From Fimbriimonadales bacterium (lineage in GTDB: Bacteria > Armatimonadota > Fimbriimonadia > Fimbriimonadales > Fimbriimonadaceae): DNA of 61,005 bases. Position 1 is the first letter of the stretch; every line of letters starts with the position of its first letter. Of the stretch, positions 24,785-31,884 are shown piece by piece. The stretch covers positions 1 through 61,005 of the forward strand of contig JAOACB010000011.1 in assembly GCA_026418055.1 (NCBI GenBank). Direction: 5' to 3'. The position numbers and the translations under genes are program-made. A model generated the notes under the pieces. That model worked only from the letters and a program-made list of their open reading frames with translations. It did no database searches and was not told the origin of the DNA.

Positions 24785-24798
24785 GAACGCGGCGTTCC
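24784..24798. promoter_or_regulatory. Perfect palindrome in a divergent promoter region, possible operator
   Basis: GGAACGC-G-GCGTTCC, a 7-bp perfect inverted repeat around one base. It lies between the -10 boxes of the isochorismatase gene (minus) and the beta-barrel-like gene (plus), where one bound protein could affect both. Confidence 0.4.
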
Positions 24799-24822
24799 GT
24801 TCGGCGGCAGGGCGAGTAAAAT
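24795..24822 (+). promoter_or_regulatory. Weak promoter of the beta-barrel-like gene
   Basis: TTCCGT (24795-24800), 16 bp, TAAAAT (24817-24822). The -35 is poor and overlaps the palindrome. A GGGAGG ribosome site precedes ATG 24883. Confidence 0.35.
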
Positions 24823-24882
24823 GGCGAGAACCCGGACCCGCAAGCGGTCGCGGGGAGCCACGCTTAGGGAGGCAGCATCAGG

Positions 24883-25404
24883 ATGACGCAACGACTTTGT
24901 ACGGTGGCCGCGCTGGCGGCCTTTGGAACGGCCGCGTTTGCCCAGGGCGGCTTGGACGTGACGCCGACGAACCTGGCGGTCCGCGGCGGCGGGTTTCTGC
25001 CCTTCGACGACGAGCTGAACGACTTCTCGGAGGGGTTCGCCGGCATCGGCATCGACATCTTCTTCCCGCAGCAGTACCTGCCGAACTCGCGCACCTACCT
25101 ATCGATCGACTGGCTGGGCAAGTCCGCCACCGGTTCGAAGGGGAACTTCTTCCCGATCTGCCTGAACCAGCGGTTCTCGCTCGGCAAGGCCGAGGAGGGG
25201 CAGCCGGGCTCCTACTTCTTCGTGGGCGTGGGCGCGACGGTGTTCGACTTCTACTCGACGAACACGCAGTTCGGCGCGCGCGCCGGCATCGGCATCGACC
25301 TGGGACCGCACGTGTTCGCCGAGGGCACGTTCTTCTGGAGCGACACGTCGACCGGCGGCATCGACGGGACGGGCATCGGCGTGTACCTCGGCTACCGCTG
25401 GTAG
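24883..25404 (+). CDS. Exported protein with beta-barrel-like pattern
   Basis: 173 residues. A signal peptide with an AFA-Q cleavage region (MTQRLCTVAALAAFGTAAFA) is followed by alternating hydrophobic and polar strands rich in Gly and aromatics ('FVGVGATVFDFYSTNTQFGA', 'GIGVYLGYRW'), ending in a terminal aromatic (Trp), as in small outer-membrane barrels recognised by BamA. I do not recognise a specific family. It stands alone between a divergent promoter region and a strong terminator. Confidence 0.7.
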   Translation: MTQRLCTVAALAAFGTAAFAQGGLDVTPTNLAVRGGGFLPFDDELNDFSEGFAGIGIDIFFPQQYLPNSRTYLSIDWLGKSATGSKGNFFPICLNQRFSLGKAEEGQPGSYFFVGVGATVFDFYSTNTQFGARAGIGIDLGPHVFAEGTFFWSDTSTGGIDGTGIGVYLGYRW

Positions 25405-25427
25405 CGACGCCCAAGCTCGGAGAAGGC

Positions 25428-25455
25428 AGGGAGCCGGGCTCAAGCCCGGCTCCCT
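25428..25455. terminator. Bidirectional hairpin terminator
   Basis: A perfect 12-bp stem (AGGGAGCCGGGC pairing with GCCCGGCTCCCT) and a 4-base loop between the converging beta-barrel-like gene and the downstream PEP-CTERM gene. There is no long U-tract, but its strength and location fit termination from both sides. Confidence 0.7.
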
Positions 25456-25479
25456 CGGTGTGTTCGGGGGCGACCTGCC

Positions 25480-26286
25480 CTACGCCGTCTTCCGTCGGCG
25501 CCGCCAAGCGGCGAGACCGACAGCAGCCGCTCCGAGACCCATGGTGACCGGCTCCGGCACGGGCACCCCCGCCCCGTCGATCCTGCCTCCCGTCAATTGG
25601 AAGCTCGGCTCGGAGAGGCTGGTGCCGTACTGCGCCCAAACCTTGTTCGGAGCGAAGCTCAGCTCGCTCGAACCCGTGGAGAACACGAAGCGCACCGAGT
25701 TCGAGACGAGGGGGTTCTTGAGCACAGGCGTGTTCGCGCTCGAAGGCCAACTGGTCAGCGCCGGCAGGATGCCGTACTCCAGGCCTCCCACGTTGGCTGG
25801 GCCACTCAGGTTCTGGCTGGTGTCGAAGCGATCCGACGGCCCGAAGAGGCCCAAGCCGGAGGCCGACACGCCGAAGACGCCACTGTGCCCGGAGTGGCTC
25901 AGGCCGGAGGCGAAGGCCCACTCGCCTCCGACATTCGAGGGATGACCGGAGACGACCGCGCCGTTGTGCCAAACCTGGGAGCCCCCGAGGGACGCGGAGA
26001 CCGGTGAGAGGGCCGCTCCCGAGGGCAACGTCCAATACAGGCCCGTCAGCACGTCGGCGGGCCGCAGGTCGGTGACGTCGCTGCTCGCATTGACGAGCAC
26101 GACATCGAGGAACCAAGAGCTACCGACCTGATAGGTGGCGAACGAGGCGGTGGCGGACAGATTGTTGCCCGTATCGGGCGAGGAGAGCGCGGCGGTGTAA
26201 ACTGCGGTCCAAGCCCAAGAGGACGAGGTCGCGGCGGCAAGCGCGACAACCGGTAGCTTTCGCTGGAGGATTCGGGAAGCGTTCAT
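25480..26286 (-). CDS. PEP-CTERM (exosortase-sorted) surface protein, copy A
   Basis: 268 residues. An N-terminal signal (ILQRKLPVVALAAATSSSWA) and a C-terminal sorting signal: VPEPVTMGLG, a short hydrophobic helix and a final Arg cluster (WRRRRKTA). Exosortase would cleave near PEP and hand the protein to the cell surface. The body is a beta-rich domain shared with the next gene ('DRFDTSQNLSGP', 'NVGGEWAF'). It may belong to one of the NCBI exosortase-dependent surface families (XDD type), unverified. ATG 26286 has GGAG 7 bases upstream. No exosortase gene is in the window. Confidence 0.88.
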   Translation of the reverse strand: MNASRILQRKLPVVALAAATSSSWAWTAVYTAALSSPDTGNNLSATASFATYQVGSSWFLDVVLVNASSDVTDLRPADVLTGLYWTLPSGAALSPVSASLGGSQVWHNGAVVSGHPSNVGGEWAFASGLSHSGHSGVFGVSASGLGLFGPSDRFDTSQNLSGPANVGGLEYGILPALTSWPSSANTPVLKNPLVSNSVRFVFSTGSSELSFAPNKVWAQYGTSLSEPSFQLTGGRIDGAGVPVPEPVTMGLGAAAVGLAAWRRRRKTA

Positions 26287-26418
26287 CAATCTCCAAGATC
26301 CTCAAACCCTGGTGAAACCGGTTCGAGCGACCTTCGGGAGGTTGGACGTCTTCCTCCATGGGCAAGGTTCCTCCTTGGACGACTTTCCGCCAGTGCGGTT
26401 GCCGAATCCCGCAAGAAA

Positions 26419-26447
26419 GCGGGGCCGGAGTGTCCCTCCAGCCCCGC
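26419..26447 (-). terminator. Rho-independent terminator after PEP-CTERM copy B
   Basis: Arms GCGGGGC and GCCCCGC, with an inner GGAG/CTCC extension, 20 bp past the stop of the upstream gene. On the minus strand it is followed by TTTCTTG. It separates the two paralogues into different transcripts. The rest of 26287-26467 contains no gene. Confidence 0.65.
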
Positions 26448-26467
26448 AAACCGGTCCAGAGGAGGCC

Positions 26468-27274
26468 TCAGCGCCGGCGTCGTCGCCAAACGGCGAGGCC
26501 GAACGCCCCCGCGGCGAGCGCGAACGAAGCAGGCTCTGGCACGATCCCCTCCGGCGGGATTTCGTCGCCGGTGAGCCGGAACCTCGGCTCGTCCAGATCC
26601 GTCCCGTACTGGGCCCAGACGCCCGTGGGCAGGACCGTGAGCTCCGTGGAGCCGGTTTCGAACGTGAACAGCACCGCGTTCGAGATGAGCTCCTCCTTGA
26701 TCATCTTTGGGTTCCAGCTGCCTGGCCAGCTCGAGATAGTCGGGATGATGCCGTACTGAAGCCCATCGGGGTTATCCGGGCCAGACAGGTTCTGGCTGGT
26801 GTCGAAGCGGTCATGCGGTCCGAACAGGCCGAAGCCGGCGCTGCCGATGCCGTGCAAACCGGTCAGGGTTCCGATGGACAGTCCGGGTTTGTAGGCCCAT
26901 TCTCCACCGACGTTGGACCCGTGGTTTGTGACGATCGAACCGTCCAGCCAAACCTTCACCCCCGTGGGCAGGACGGCCTGAACAGGGCTGAGCGTTGGGG
27001 ACACCGAGGAACCGAACTCGAAGAACAGTCCGGTGAGGGTGTCCGCCGGAACCAGGTTGGTCACGTCGGTGGAGGTGTTCGTGAGCAACACGTCCAGGTA
27101 CCACGTGGACCCGGACTGATAGGTCTGGAAGAGCGCGGACGCCGCGAGCGTGTTGCCGGAAGGCGCCGCGTAGGTTCCCGTGAACAGGCCGCTGATGGGA
27201 TGGCCGAGGGTCGCGACCACCGTGGCGCCCGCGATCACTGCGATTCGCCTACCGATGGAGCAAGCCGATGACAT
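26468..27274 (-). CDS. PEP-CTERM (exosortase-sorted) surface protein, copy B
   Basis: 268 residues, a tandem paralogue of the neighbouring gene. Both share 'GLFGP-DRFDTSQNLSGP', 'VWAQYGT-L-EP-F-LTG' and the overall length. The C-terminus has VPEPASFALAAGAFGLAVW and a terminal RRRRR cluster. An N-terminal signal precedes the mature beta-rich domain. ATG 27274 follows GGGAGGTG at ideal distance; a GTG two codons upstream overlaps that site and is unlikely. The leader holds two perfect inverted repeats, which hints at specific regulation. Confidence 0.88.
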   Translation of the reverse strand: MSSACSIGRRIAVIAGATVVATLGHPISGLFTGTYAAPSGNTLAASALFQTYQSGSTWYLDVLLTNTSTDVTNLVPADTLTGLFFEFGSSVSPTLSPVQAVLPTGVKVWLDGSIVTNHGSNVGGEWAYKPGLSIGTLTGLHGIGSAGFGLFGPHDRFDTSQNLSGPDNPDGLQYGIIPTISSWPGSWNPKMIKEELISNAVLFTFETGSTELTVLPTGVWAQYGTDLDEPRFRLTGDEIPPEGIVPEPASFALAAGAFGLAVWRRRRR

Positions 27275-27288
27275 TTTCACCTCCCTTC

Positions 27289-27316
27289 AGATAGACCAAC
27301 CGATCTCGGTCTATCT
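27289..27316. repeat. Inverted repeat in the leader of PEP-CTERM copy B
   Basis: Perfect 9-bp arms, AGATAGACC and GGTCTATCT, with a 10-base spacer, ending directly before the ribosome site. It could be an operator or an mRNA stem affecting translation. Confidence 0.6.
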
Positions 27317-27324
27317 TGCCATCC

Positions 27325-27330
27325 ATTGTA
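27325..27330 (-). promoter_or_regulatory. Candidate -10 box of PEP-CTERM copy B
   Basis: TACAAT on the minus strand between the two inverted repeats. No convincing -35 at 16-18 bp. Confidence 0.35.
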
Positions 27331-27354
27331 CGACACATTGCGAATGACCATTTA

Positions 27355-27383
27355 AGAAAATCTCGTTCTGAAAGCGATTTTCT
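27355..27383. repeat. Second inverted repeat upstream of PEP-CTERM copy B
   Basis: Perfect 8-bp arms AGAAAATC and GATTTTCT with a 13-base spacer, in an AT-rich island (27320-27400) unlike the surrounding DNA. Relative to the -10 candidate it lies about where an activator or repressor would bind. Confidence 0.5.
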
Positions 27384-27407
27384 GGACGGCAATCCGTAAT
27401 GAAGGAA

Positions 27408-27430
27408 GGCCTTGCTCGGGGAGCAAGGCC
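27408..27430 (-). terminator. Terminator of the remA-mreBCD-gdhA operon
   Basis: Perfect 10-bp stem (GGCCTTGCTC/GAGCAAGGCC) with a 3-base loop, 28 bp after the gdhA stop; the minus strand continues TTCCTTCATT. Confidence 0.75.
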
Positions 27431-27457
27431 GTTCGTCCTAATTGCAAGTTGTTGCCT

Positions 27458-28711
27458 TTAGGGGAAAATGCCGCGGATTCGGGTGGCGTCCGCGACGCGT
27501 TGTACGCCGATGATGTAGGCGGCCGTACGCATGTCGGTCTTGTGCTGCTGCATCACCTGGTGGACGGCGGCGTACGAGTTGCGCATGATCTTCGTGAGGC
27601 GCGCGTTGACCTCGTTCTCCTCCCAGAAGAAGTTCTGCAGGTCCTGCACCCACTCGAAGTAGCTCACGACCACGCCTCCGGCGTTGGCCAGGATGTCCGG
27701 CACGATGAGGACGCCCTTGTCCCCCAGGATCTGGTCCGCCTCGGGCGTCGTGGGGCCGTTGGCTCCCTCCACGATCAGCCGCGTCCGCAGGCGGTCGGCG
27801 TTCTCCGCGGTGATCTGCGCCGAGAGCGCGGCGGGAATGAGCACCTCGCACTCGAGCTCGAGCAGTTCCGCGTTGCTGATCCGCTCGCACTCCTTGTATT
27901 CCGCGAGCCTCCTGCCGCGCCCGATGTGGTTGTGGACGATGTCCCGGATCGGCAGCCCGTTCGGGTTGTAGCAGCCCCCGTCGACGTCGCTCACCGCGAT
28001 CACCTTCGCGCCGCTCTCCTCGGCCAGCATCGCCGCGACCGAGCCCACGTTGCCGAAGCCTTGGACGACCACCCGGGCTCCCTGCAGGTTGAGGCCGATC
28101 TGTTTGGCCGCCTCCTCCATCGACACGACGACGCCCCGGCCGGTGGCCTCGACGCGGCCCTCGGAGCCGCCGAGGGCCAGCGGCTTGCCGGTCACGACGC
28201 CGGGCGTGGTGTAGCCGGCCGCCATCGAGTAGGTGTCCATGATCCAAGCCATCACCTCGGCGTCGGTGCCGACGTCCGGCGCGGGGATGTCGCTGCGCTC
28301 CCCAACCAGGATGTTGATTTCGGTGGCGAACCTGCGGGTGAGCTTCTCGAGCTCCCGCTTGGACAGCAGCTTCTTGTTGACCCTGACGGAGCCCTTGGCG
28401 CCGCCGTAGGGGATGTTCACCACGGCGCACTTCCAGGTCATCCACATGGCGAGCGCGGTGGTCTCGTCGAGGTCGACCTCGGGATGGTAGCGGATGCCGC
28501 CCTTGGAGGGGCCGCGCGTGATGTTGTGCTGAACCCGGAAGCCCGTGAAGACCTGAACCGAGCCGTCGTCCATGACGACGGGGAAGTTCACGATCAGCTG
28601 GCGCTTGGGCTGGGCGAGGACCGCGTGGAGGCCGTCGTCCAGATCGAGGTACTTCGCGGCGACGGCGAGCTGCTGCCGCGCCATGGCGAGAACGTTCGTA
28701 TGTGTGCTCAT
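27458..28711 (-). CDS. gdhA: Glutamate (Glu/Leu/Phe/Val) dehydrogenase
   Basis: 417 residues, the hexameric short class. Substrate site 'GPSKGGIRYHPEVDLDE', catalytic Lys in IPYGGAKGSVRVNKK, and NAD(P)-binding GFGNVGSVAA at about residues 214-223. It interconverts glutamate and 2-oxoglutarate plus ammonia. 'LIVEGANGPTTPEADQIL' is another family signature. It lies 30 bp after mreD, so it is probably expressed with the cell-shape genes; cofactor preference cannot be read safely. Confidence 0.95.
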   Translation of the reverse strand: MSTHTNVLAMARQQLAVAAKYLDLDDGLHAVLAQPKRQLIVNFPVVMDDGSVQVFTGFRVQHNITRGPSKGGIRYHPEVDLDETTALAMWMTWKCAVVNIPYGGAKGSVRVNKKLLSKRELEKLTRRFATEINILVGERSDIPAPDVGTDAEVMAWIMDTYSMAAGYTTPGVVTGKPLALGGSEGRVEATGRGVVVSMEEAAKQIGLNLQGARVVVQGFGNVGSVAAMLAEESGAKVIAVSDVDGGCYNPNGLPIRDIVHNHIGRGRRLAEYKECERISNAELLELECEVLIPAALSAQITAENADRLRTRLIVEGANGPTTPEADQILGDKGVLIVPDILANAGGVVVSYFEWVQDLQNFFWEENEVNARLTKIMRNSYAAVHQVMQQHKTDMRTAAYIIGVQRVADATRIRGIFP

Positions 28712-28741
28712 GATGCGTTTCCTGGACCCTCCGGCCCGCGG

Positions 28742-29221
28742 CTAGGGTCGCGCCGGGCGGAGGAATCTGCTCAGTAGCGCATACAAGGGGATCGCGAGAA
28801 CTCCGTTGTACGTCGCTGTGCCGATTGTATCCCCAAGCGAACCGAGCAAAGGTTTGGCAGGAGGCAACAGGAGCTCCAGCGCCTCGGCGCCGATCGTGCA
28901 GACGGCCACCGTCAGCGCCGCCACCAGCGGGCTGAGGCGAACCTCCAGCGATCGGGACGCGGAGGATGCGTATCCCGCGAGCGTGCGGCTGAAGGCTAGG
29001 TAACCCAGGTTCGCCCCCACCACGCAGCCGTGCAGAAAGCCCGCGGCGAAGCCGAGCACCGCTCCTCCCGCGGGGCGCCCGAACAGAGCCAGCGTGCAGG
29101 CGACGGTCAAGGGGTAGTCCGCCGAGGCGCCGAGCACCGCGAGCCGCGTCGCGACGCCCTGCAGCGCCGCCGCCACTGCCAGCAAGGCCGCGGCGGTCAG
29201 GAACCCTCCCCAACCCTTCAT
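28742..29221 (-). CDS. mreD: Rod-shape determining protein MreD
   Basis: 159 residues with five or six hydrophobic segments and almost no soluble part. Sequence is poorly conserved in this family, so the call leans on size, topology and position directly after mreC (ATGA overlap). 'GRPAGGAVLGFAAGFLHGCV' matches the common G-x-x-x-G-F pattern of MreD. It should link MreC to the elongasome at the inner membrane. Confidence 0.85.
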   Translation of the reverse strand: MKGWGGFLTAAALLAVAAALQGVATRLAVLGASADYPLTVACTLALFGRPAGGAVLGFAAGFLHGCVVGANLGYLAFSRTLAGYASSASRSLEVRLSPLVAALTVAVCTIGAEALELLLPPAKPLLGSLGDTIGTATYNGVLAIPLYALLSRFLRPARP

Positions 29222-30024
29222 CGGAGCACCCACACCTCCCGAACGGCTCCAAGGTTCGCCAACGGGAACACCTGGGACCTTCTCGAGCCGAACTCGCGGC
29301 TCTCCTCGACTTGGAAGATGCGTCCGATCGGGATGCCGCGCGGGACGCGCTCGGAAAAGCCGGACGTGACCACGAGGTCGTTGTTCGCCACCGGGGCGTT
29401 GAAGTCCAGGAACTCCAGGATGAGCTTCGTCAGGGACTCGCCCCGCAACAGGCCGGCCGCGGGCGGATTTCTCAGCGCCATCGCGCCGAGGCGCAGGGTC
29501 GGCGAGGAGACCATCTCCACCGTGCACGAGCGCTCGCCGGCGTCCCGCACCAGTCCCACGAGCGCGTTGCCGTCGACGACCGGCATGCCTGGCCGAACGC
29601 CGTGCCGCCTTCCGACCGAGAGCACGAGGCGGTTCTCGGAGGGGAACGATGCTGCCACGTCGGCGGCGACGCGGGACCTTCCCGGAACGGGCGGCAGCGA
29701 AACGAACCGGCGCAGGGCGTCGACCTCTCCCAGCAACTCCGACACCCTCTCGTCGTACAGGGCGACTGCCGCCCGCAGGCGGGCGTTCTCGGCACGCAGA
29801 CGCAGCACCTCCGGCGCCGAAGCGATGCCGAAGAGCCATGCGTCGCGCGCGTCGAGGGCCCTGCCGATGAAGGAGGCCAGCGGCACCAGCGCCCCCCGGA
29901 CGAAGCCCGCGAACCACGGAGCCTCGCCCTCGGCGGCGGCCCTGCGCTGGACCGATCCCGTCAGGAGGCTGAGGGCGAGGAGCGCCAGCAGCCAGACCCA
30001 GTCGCGTTGGGGACGCTGTCTCAA
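29218..30024 (-). CDS. mreC: Rod-shape determining protein MreC
   Basis: 268 residues: an N-terminal membrane segment (about residues 9-24), a coiled coil ('[20 protein letters not shown]', about 72-105) and the double beta-barrel domain ('[20 protein letters not shown]', '[20 protein letters not shown]'). It organises the periplasmic side of the elongation machinery. Overlaps mreB by 4 bp and mreD by 4 bp. Confidence 0.95.
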   Translation of the reverse strand: MRQRPQRDWVWLLALLALSLLTGSVQRRAAAEGEAPWFAGFVRGALVPLASFIGRALDARDAWLFGIASAPEVLRLRAENARLRAAVALYDERVSELLGEVDALRRFVSLPPVPGRSRVAADVAASFPSENRLVLSVGRRHGVRPGMPVVDGNALVGLVRDAGERSCTVEMVSSPTLRLGAMALRNPPAAGLLRGESLTKLILEFLDFNAPVANNDLVVTSGFSERVPRGIPIGRIFQVEESREFGSRRSQVFPLANLGAVREVWVLR

Positions 30025-31085
30025 GTCTTCGAGGACTTCTCCAGCATGCGCCGCATCATCGGGTTCTCGTGCAGCGCCTCCACGACCTTGCCGGTTCCGA
30101 TCGCCACGCAGCTGAGGGGGTCGTTGGCGATGATCACCGGCATAGCGGTTTCCTCCGAGATGAGGCGGTCGATGCCCCGCAGCAGCGCGCCGCCTCCGGC
30201 CAGAACGATGCCGTGGTTCATCGCGTCGGCAGCCAGCTCGGGAGGGGTGGCTTCGAGCGTGCTCTTGACCGCGTCCACGATGGCGTTGAGCGGTTCGGCG
30301 ATCGCCATGCGGATCTCCTCGCTGCGCACCACAGCGCTGCGCGGCAGGCCCGAAACGAGGTCGCGCCCCTTGACCTCCATCTCGAGCTCGTGCTCCAACG
30401 CGTAGGCGCTGCCGATCTCGATCTTGGTCTGCTCGGCGGTTCTCTCGCCGATGTACAGGTTGTACGCGCGGCGGATGTAGGCGGCGATCGCCTCGTCGAT
30501 CTCGTCTCCCGCCACGCGGATCGACTTGCTGTGCACGATGCCCGCCAGCGAGATCACCGCAACCTCGGTGGTTCCGCCCCCGATGTCCACGATCATCGAG
30601 CCCAAGGGCTCCTCGATGGGCAGGCCGGCGCCGATGGCCGCCGCCATGGGCTCCTCGATCACGTAGGCTTGGGTGGCCCCAGCCCGTCTGGCCGCCTCGA
30701 TGACGGCGCGGCGCTCGACCTCGGTGACGCCGCTCGGGATGCCGACCACGACGGTGCGTCGGAAGAGCACCCGCCGCGCGACCTTGCCGATGAAGTGCCG
30801 CAGCATCGCCTCGGTCTGGTTGTAGTCGGCGATCACGCCGTCCTTGAGCGGCCGGATCGCGACGATGTTGGCAGGCGTGCGGCCGAGCATCCGGCGCGCC
30901 TCCTCGCCGACCGCCATCACCTCGCCGTTGTCCTTGTTGATGGCGACAACGCTGGGCTCGCGGAGAAGGATGCCCCTGCCGGCGACGTGCACGAGCGTGT
31001 TGGCGGTTCCCAGATCGATGCCGATGTCGAGCCCGAAGCGCGAAAGGAAGTGGCGAAAGCCGCCGGCGTGCCCGTTACTCCTCAT
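30021..31085 (-). CDS. mreB: Rod-shape determining actin homologue MreB
   Basis: 354 residues. Phosphate-1 loop [13 protein letters not shown] (about residue 21), phosphate-2 loop [14 protein letters not shown] (about 168) and adenosine motif '[10 protein letters not shown]'. It polymerises under the inner membrane and guides peptidoglycan synthesis, indicating a rod-shaped cell. The N-terminus has a 15-residue lead with HFLSRFG that could be the membrane-binding helix. The start overlaps remA by 11 bp. Confidence 0.97.
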   Translation of the reverse strand: MRSNGHAGGFRHFLSRFGLDIGIDLGTANTLVHVAGRGILLREPSVVAINKDNGEVMAVGEEARRMLGRTPANIVAIRPLKDGVIADYNQTEAMLRHFIGKVARRVLFRRTVVVGIPSGVTEVERRAVIEAARRAGATQAYVIEEPMAAAIGAGLPIEEPLGSMIVDIGGGTTEVAVISLAGIVHSKSIRVAGDEIDEAIAAYIRRAYNLYIGERTAEQTKIEIGSAYALEHELEMEVKGRDLVSGLPRSAVVRSEEIRMAIAEPLNAIVDAVKSTLEATPPELAADAMNHGIVLAGGGALLRGIDRLISEETAMPVIIANDPLSCVAIGTGKVVEALHENPMMRRMLEKSSKT

Positions 31086-31341
31086 CGGCCACCCACTCCC
31101 CGGTCATGAGCCGCTTGGCCAGCGTCTCCTGCGAGATCGCGGAGAGCACGATCGTTCCGCCGTTGGTGAAGATGATCGACTTGGTGCGGCGGCCTTGGGT
31201 CGCATCGATCAGGTTGCCGGACTTGCGGCAGGTCTGGATGAGCCTCCGCATGGGAGCGGACTCGCTGCTCACCAGAGCGATGATCTTGTCGGTCAAGACG
31301 TAGTTGTAGAAGCCGACGTTCAGAACGGTGGGTGCGGGCAT
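31075..31341 (-). CDS. remA: RemA-family (DUF370) regulatory protein
   Basis: 88 residues. '[26 protein letters not shown]' region and '[14 protein letters not shown]' match RemA, a DNA-binding activator of biofilm-matrix and osmotic genes in Bacillus that forms ring-like oligomers. In Bacillus it sits next to gmk; here it leads an operon with mreBCD. There is no obvious ribosome site before ATG 31341. CAAAAT at 31377-31372 is a possible -10. Confidence 0.9.
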   Translation of the reverse strand: MPAPTVLNVGFYNYVLTDKIIALVSSESAPMRRLIQTCRKSGNLIDATQGRRTKSIIFTNGGTIVLSAISQETLAKRLMTGEWVADEE

Positions 31342-31385
31342 GGGTCACGCTTCGCCGGGGCGCCTGAGGGCATTTTGAACGAATC

Positions 31386-31417
31386 GGCGGCTCGGGCGCA
31401 AGAAAGCCCGAGCCGCC
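31386..31417 (-). terminator. Strong hairpin terminator after the Gly/Met-rich gene
   Basis: Perfect 12-bp stem (GGCGGCTCGGGC/GCCCGAGCCGCC) with an 8-base loop, 21 bp past the stop. The minus strand continues with GATTCGTTCAAAAT. It separates the upstream gene from remA. Confidence 0.7.
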
Positions 31418-31438
31418 GCCGCGCCACCGGCAGGGCGT

Positions 31439-31828
31439 CTACTGGATGCCCATCGCTCCCGCGCCCTTGCGGCCCGCGCCGGCCGGACCGATGGTCGGTT
31501 GTCCTCCGGCCATGCCCGAGGTGATGCCGCCGGGAGGTCCCATCATCGGACCGCTCGGACGCCCGCCCATCATGCCTCCGGGAGGGCCCATCATGGGGCC
31601 CATGCCCATGGGTCCGCCGGCGCCCATGCCTCCGAAGCCGCGGTTGCCGCCGCCCAGACCGTTGGATTTCGCGACGGTCACCGCAGGCAGAGACGGCGCG
31701 CTCAGCACGGGCGATTCCGGATCGGCGGGCTTCACGGGCGACGGCTTCGTGAGGACCACAGCCGTGATGCCGATGGCGGCCACGAGCACCGCGACGATCA
31801 CCAGGATCAAATCGTTCGTGTTCTTCAC
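31439..31828 (-). CDS. Single-pass membrane protein with Gly/Met/Pro-rich tail
   Basis: 129 residues: a membrane segment at about residues 7-26 (LILVIVAVLVAAIGITAVVL), a Pro/Ser linker, then a low-complexity tail from about residue 57 made of MG, MMGPPGG (twice) and GGM units. Tail function is unknown; Met-rich segments can bind Cu(I), but that is speculation. GTG 31828 is preceded by GGAGAG, and CATAAT (31854-31849) is a likely -10. It is probably a single-gene unit, closed by the hairpin at 31386-31417. Confidence 0.7.
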   Translation of the reverse strand: MKNTNDLILVIVAVLVAAIGITAVVLTKPSPVKPADPESPVLSAPSLPAVTVAKSNGLGGGNRGFGGMGAGGPMGMGPMMGPPGGMMGGRPSGPMMGPPGGITSGMAGGQPTIGPAGAGRKGAGAMGIQ

Positions 31829-31884
31829 GCTGGACTCTCCGCTGTTGGATTATGACGCCGGCCAGCCTGGCCAGGGTTACCGGC

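Noticed and set aside
24297-25547. Plus-strand frame across the isochorismatase and beta-barrel-like genes
   Set aside because: Antisense to one gene and out of frame with the other; low-complexity translation.
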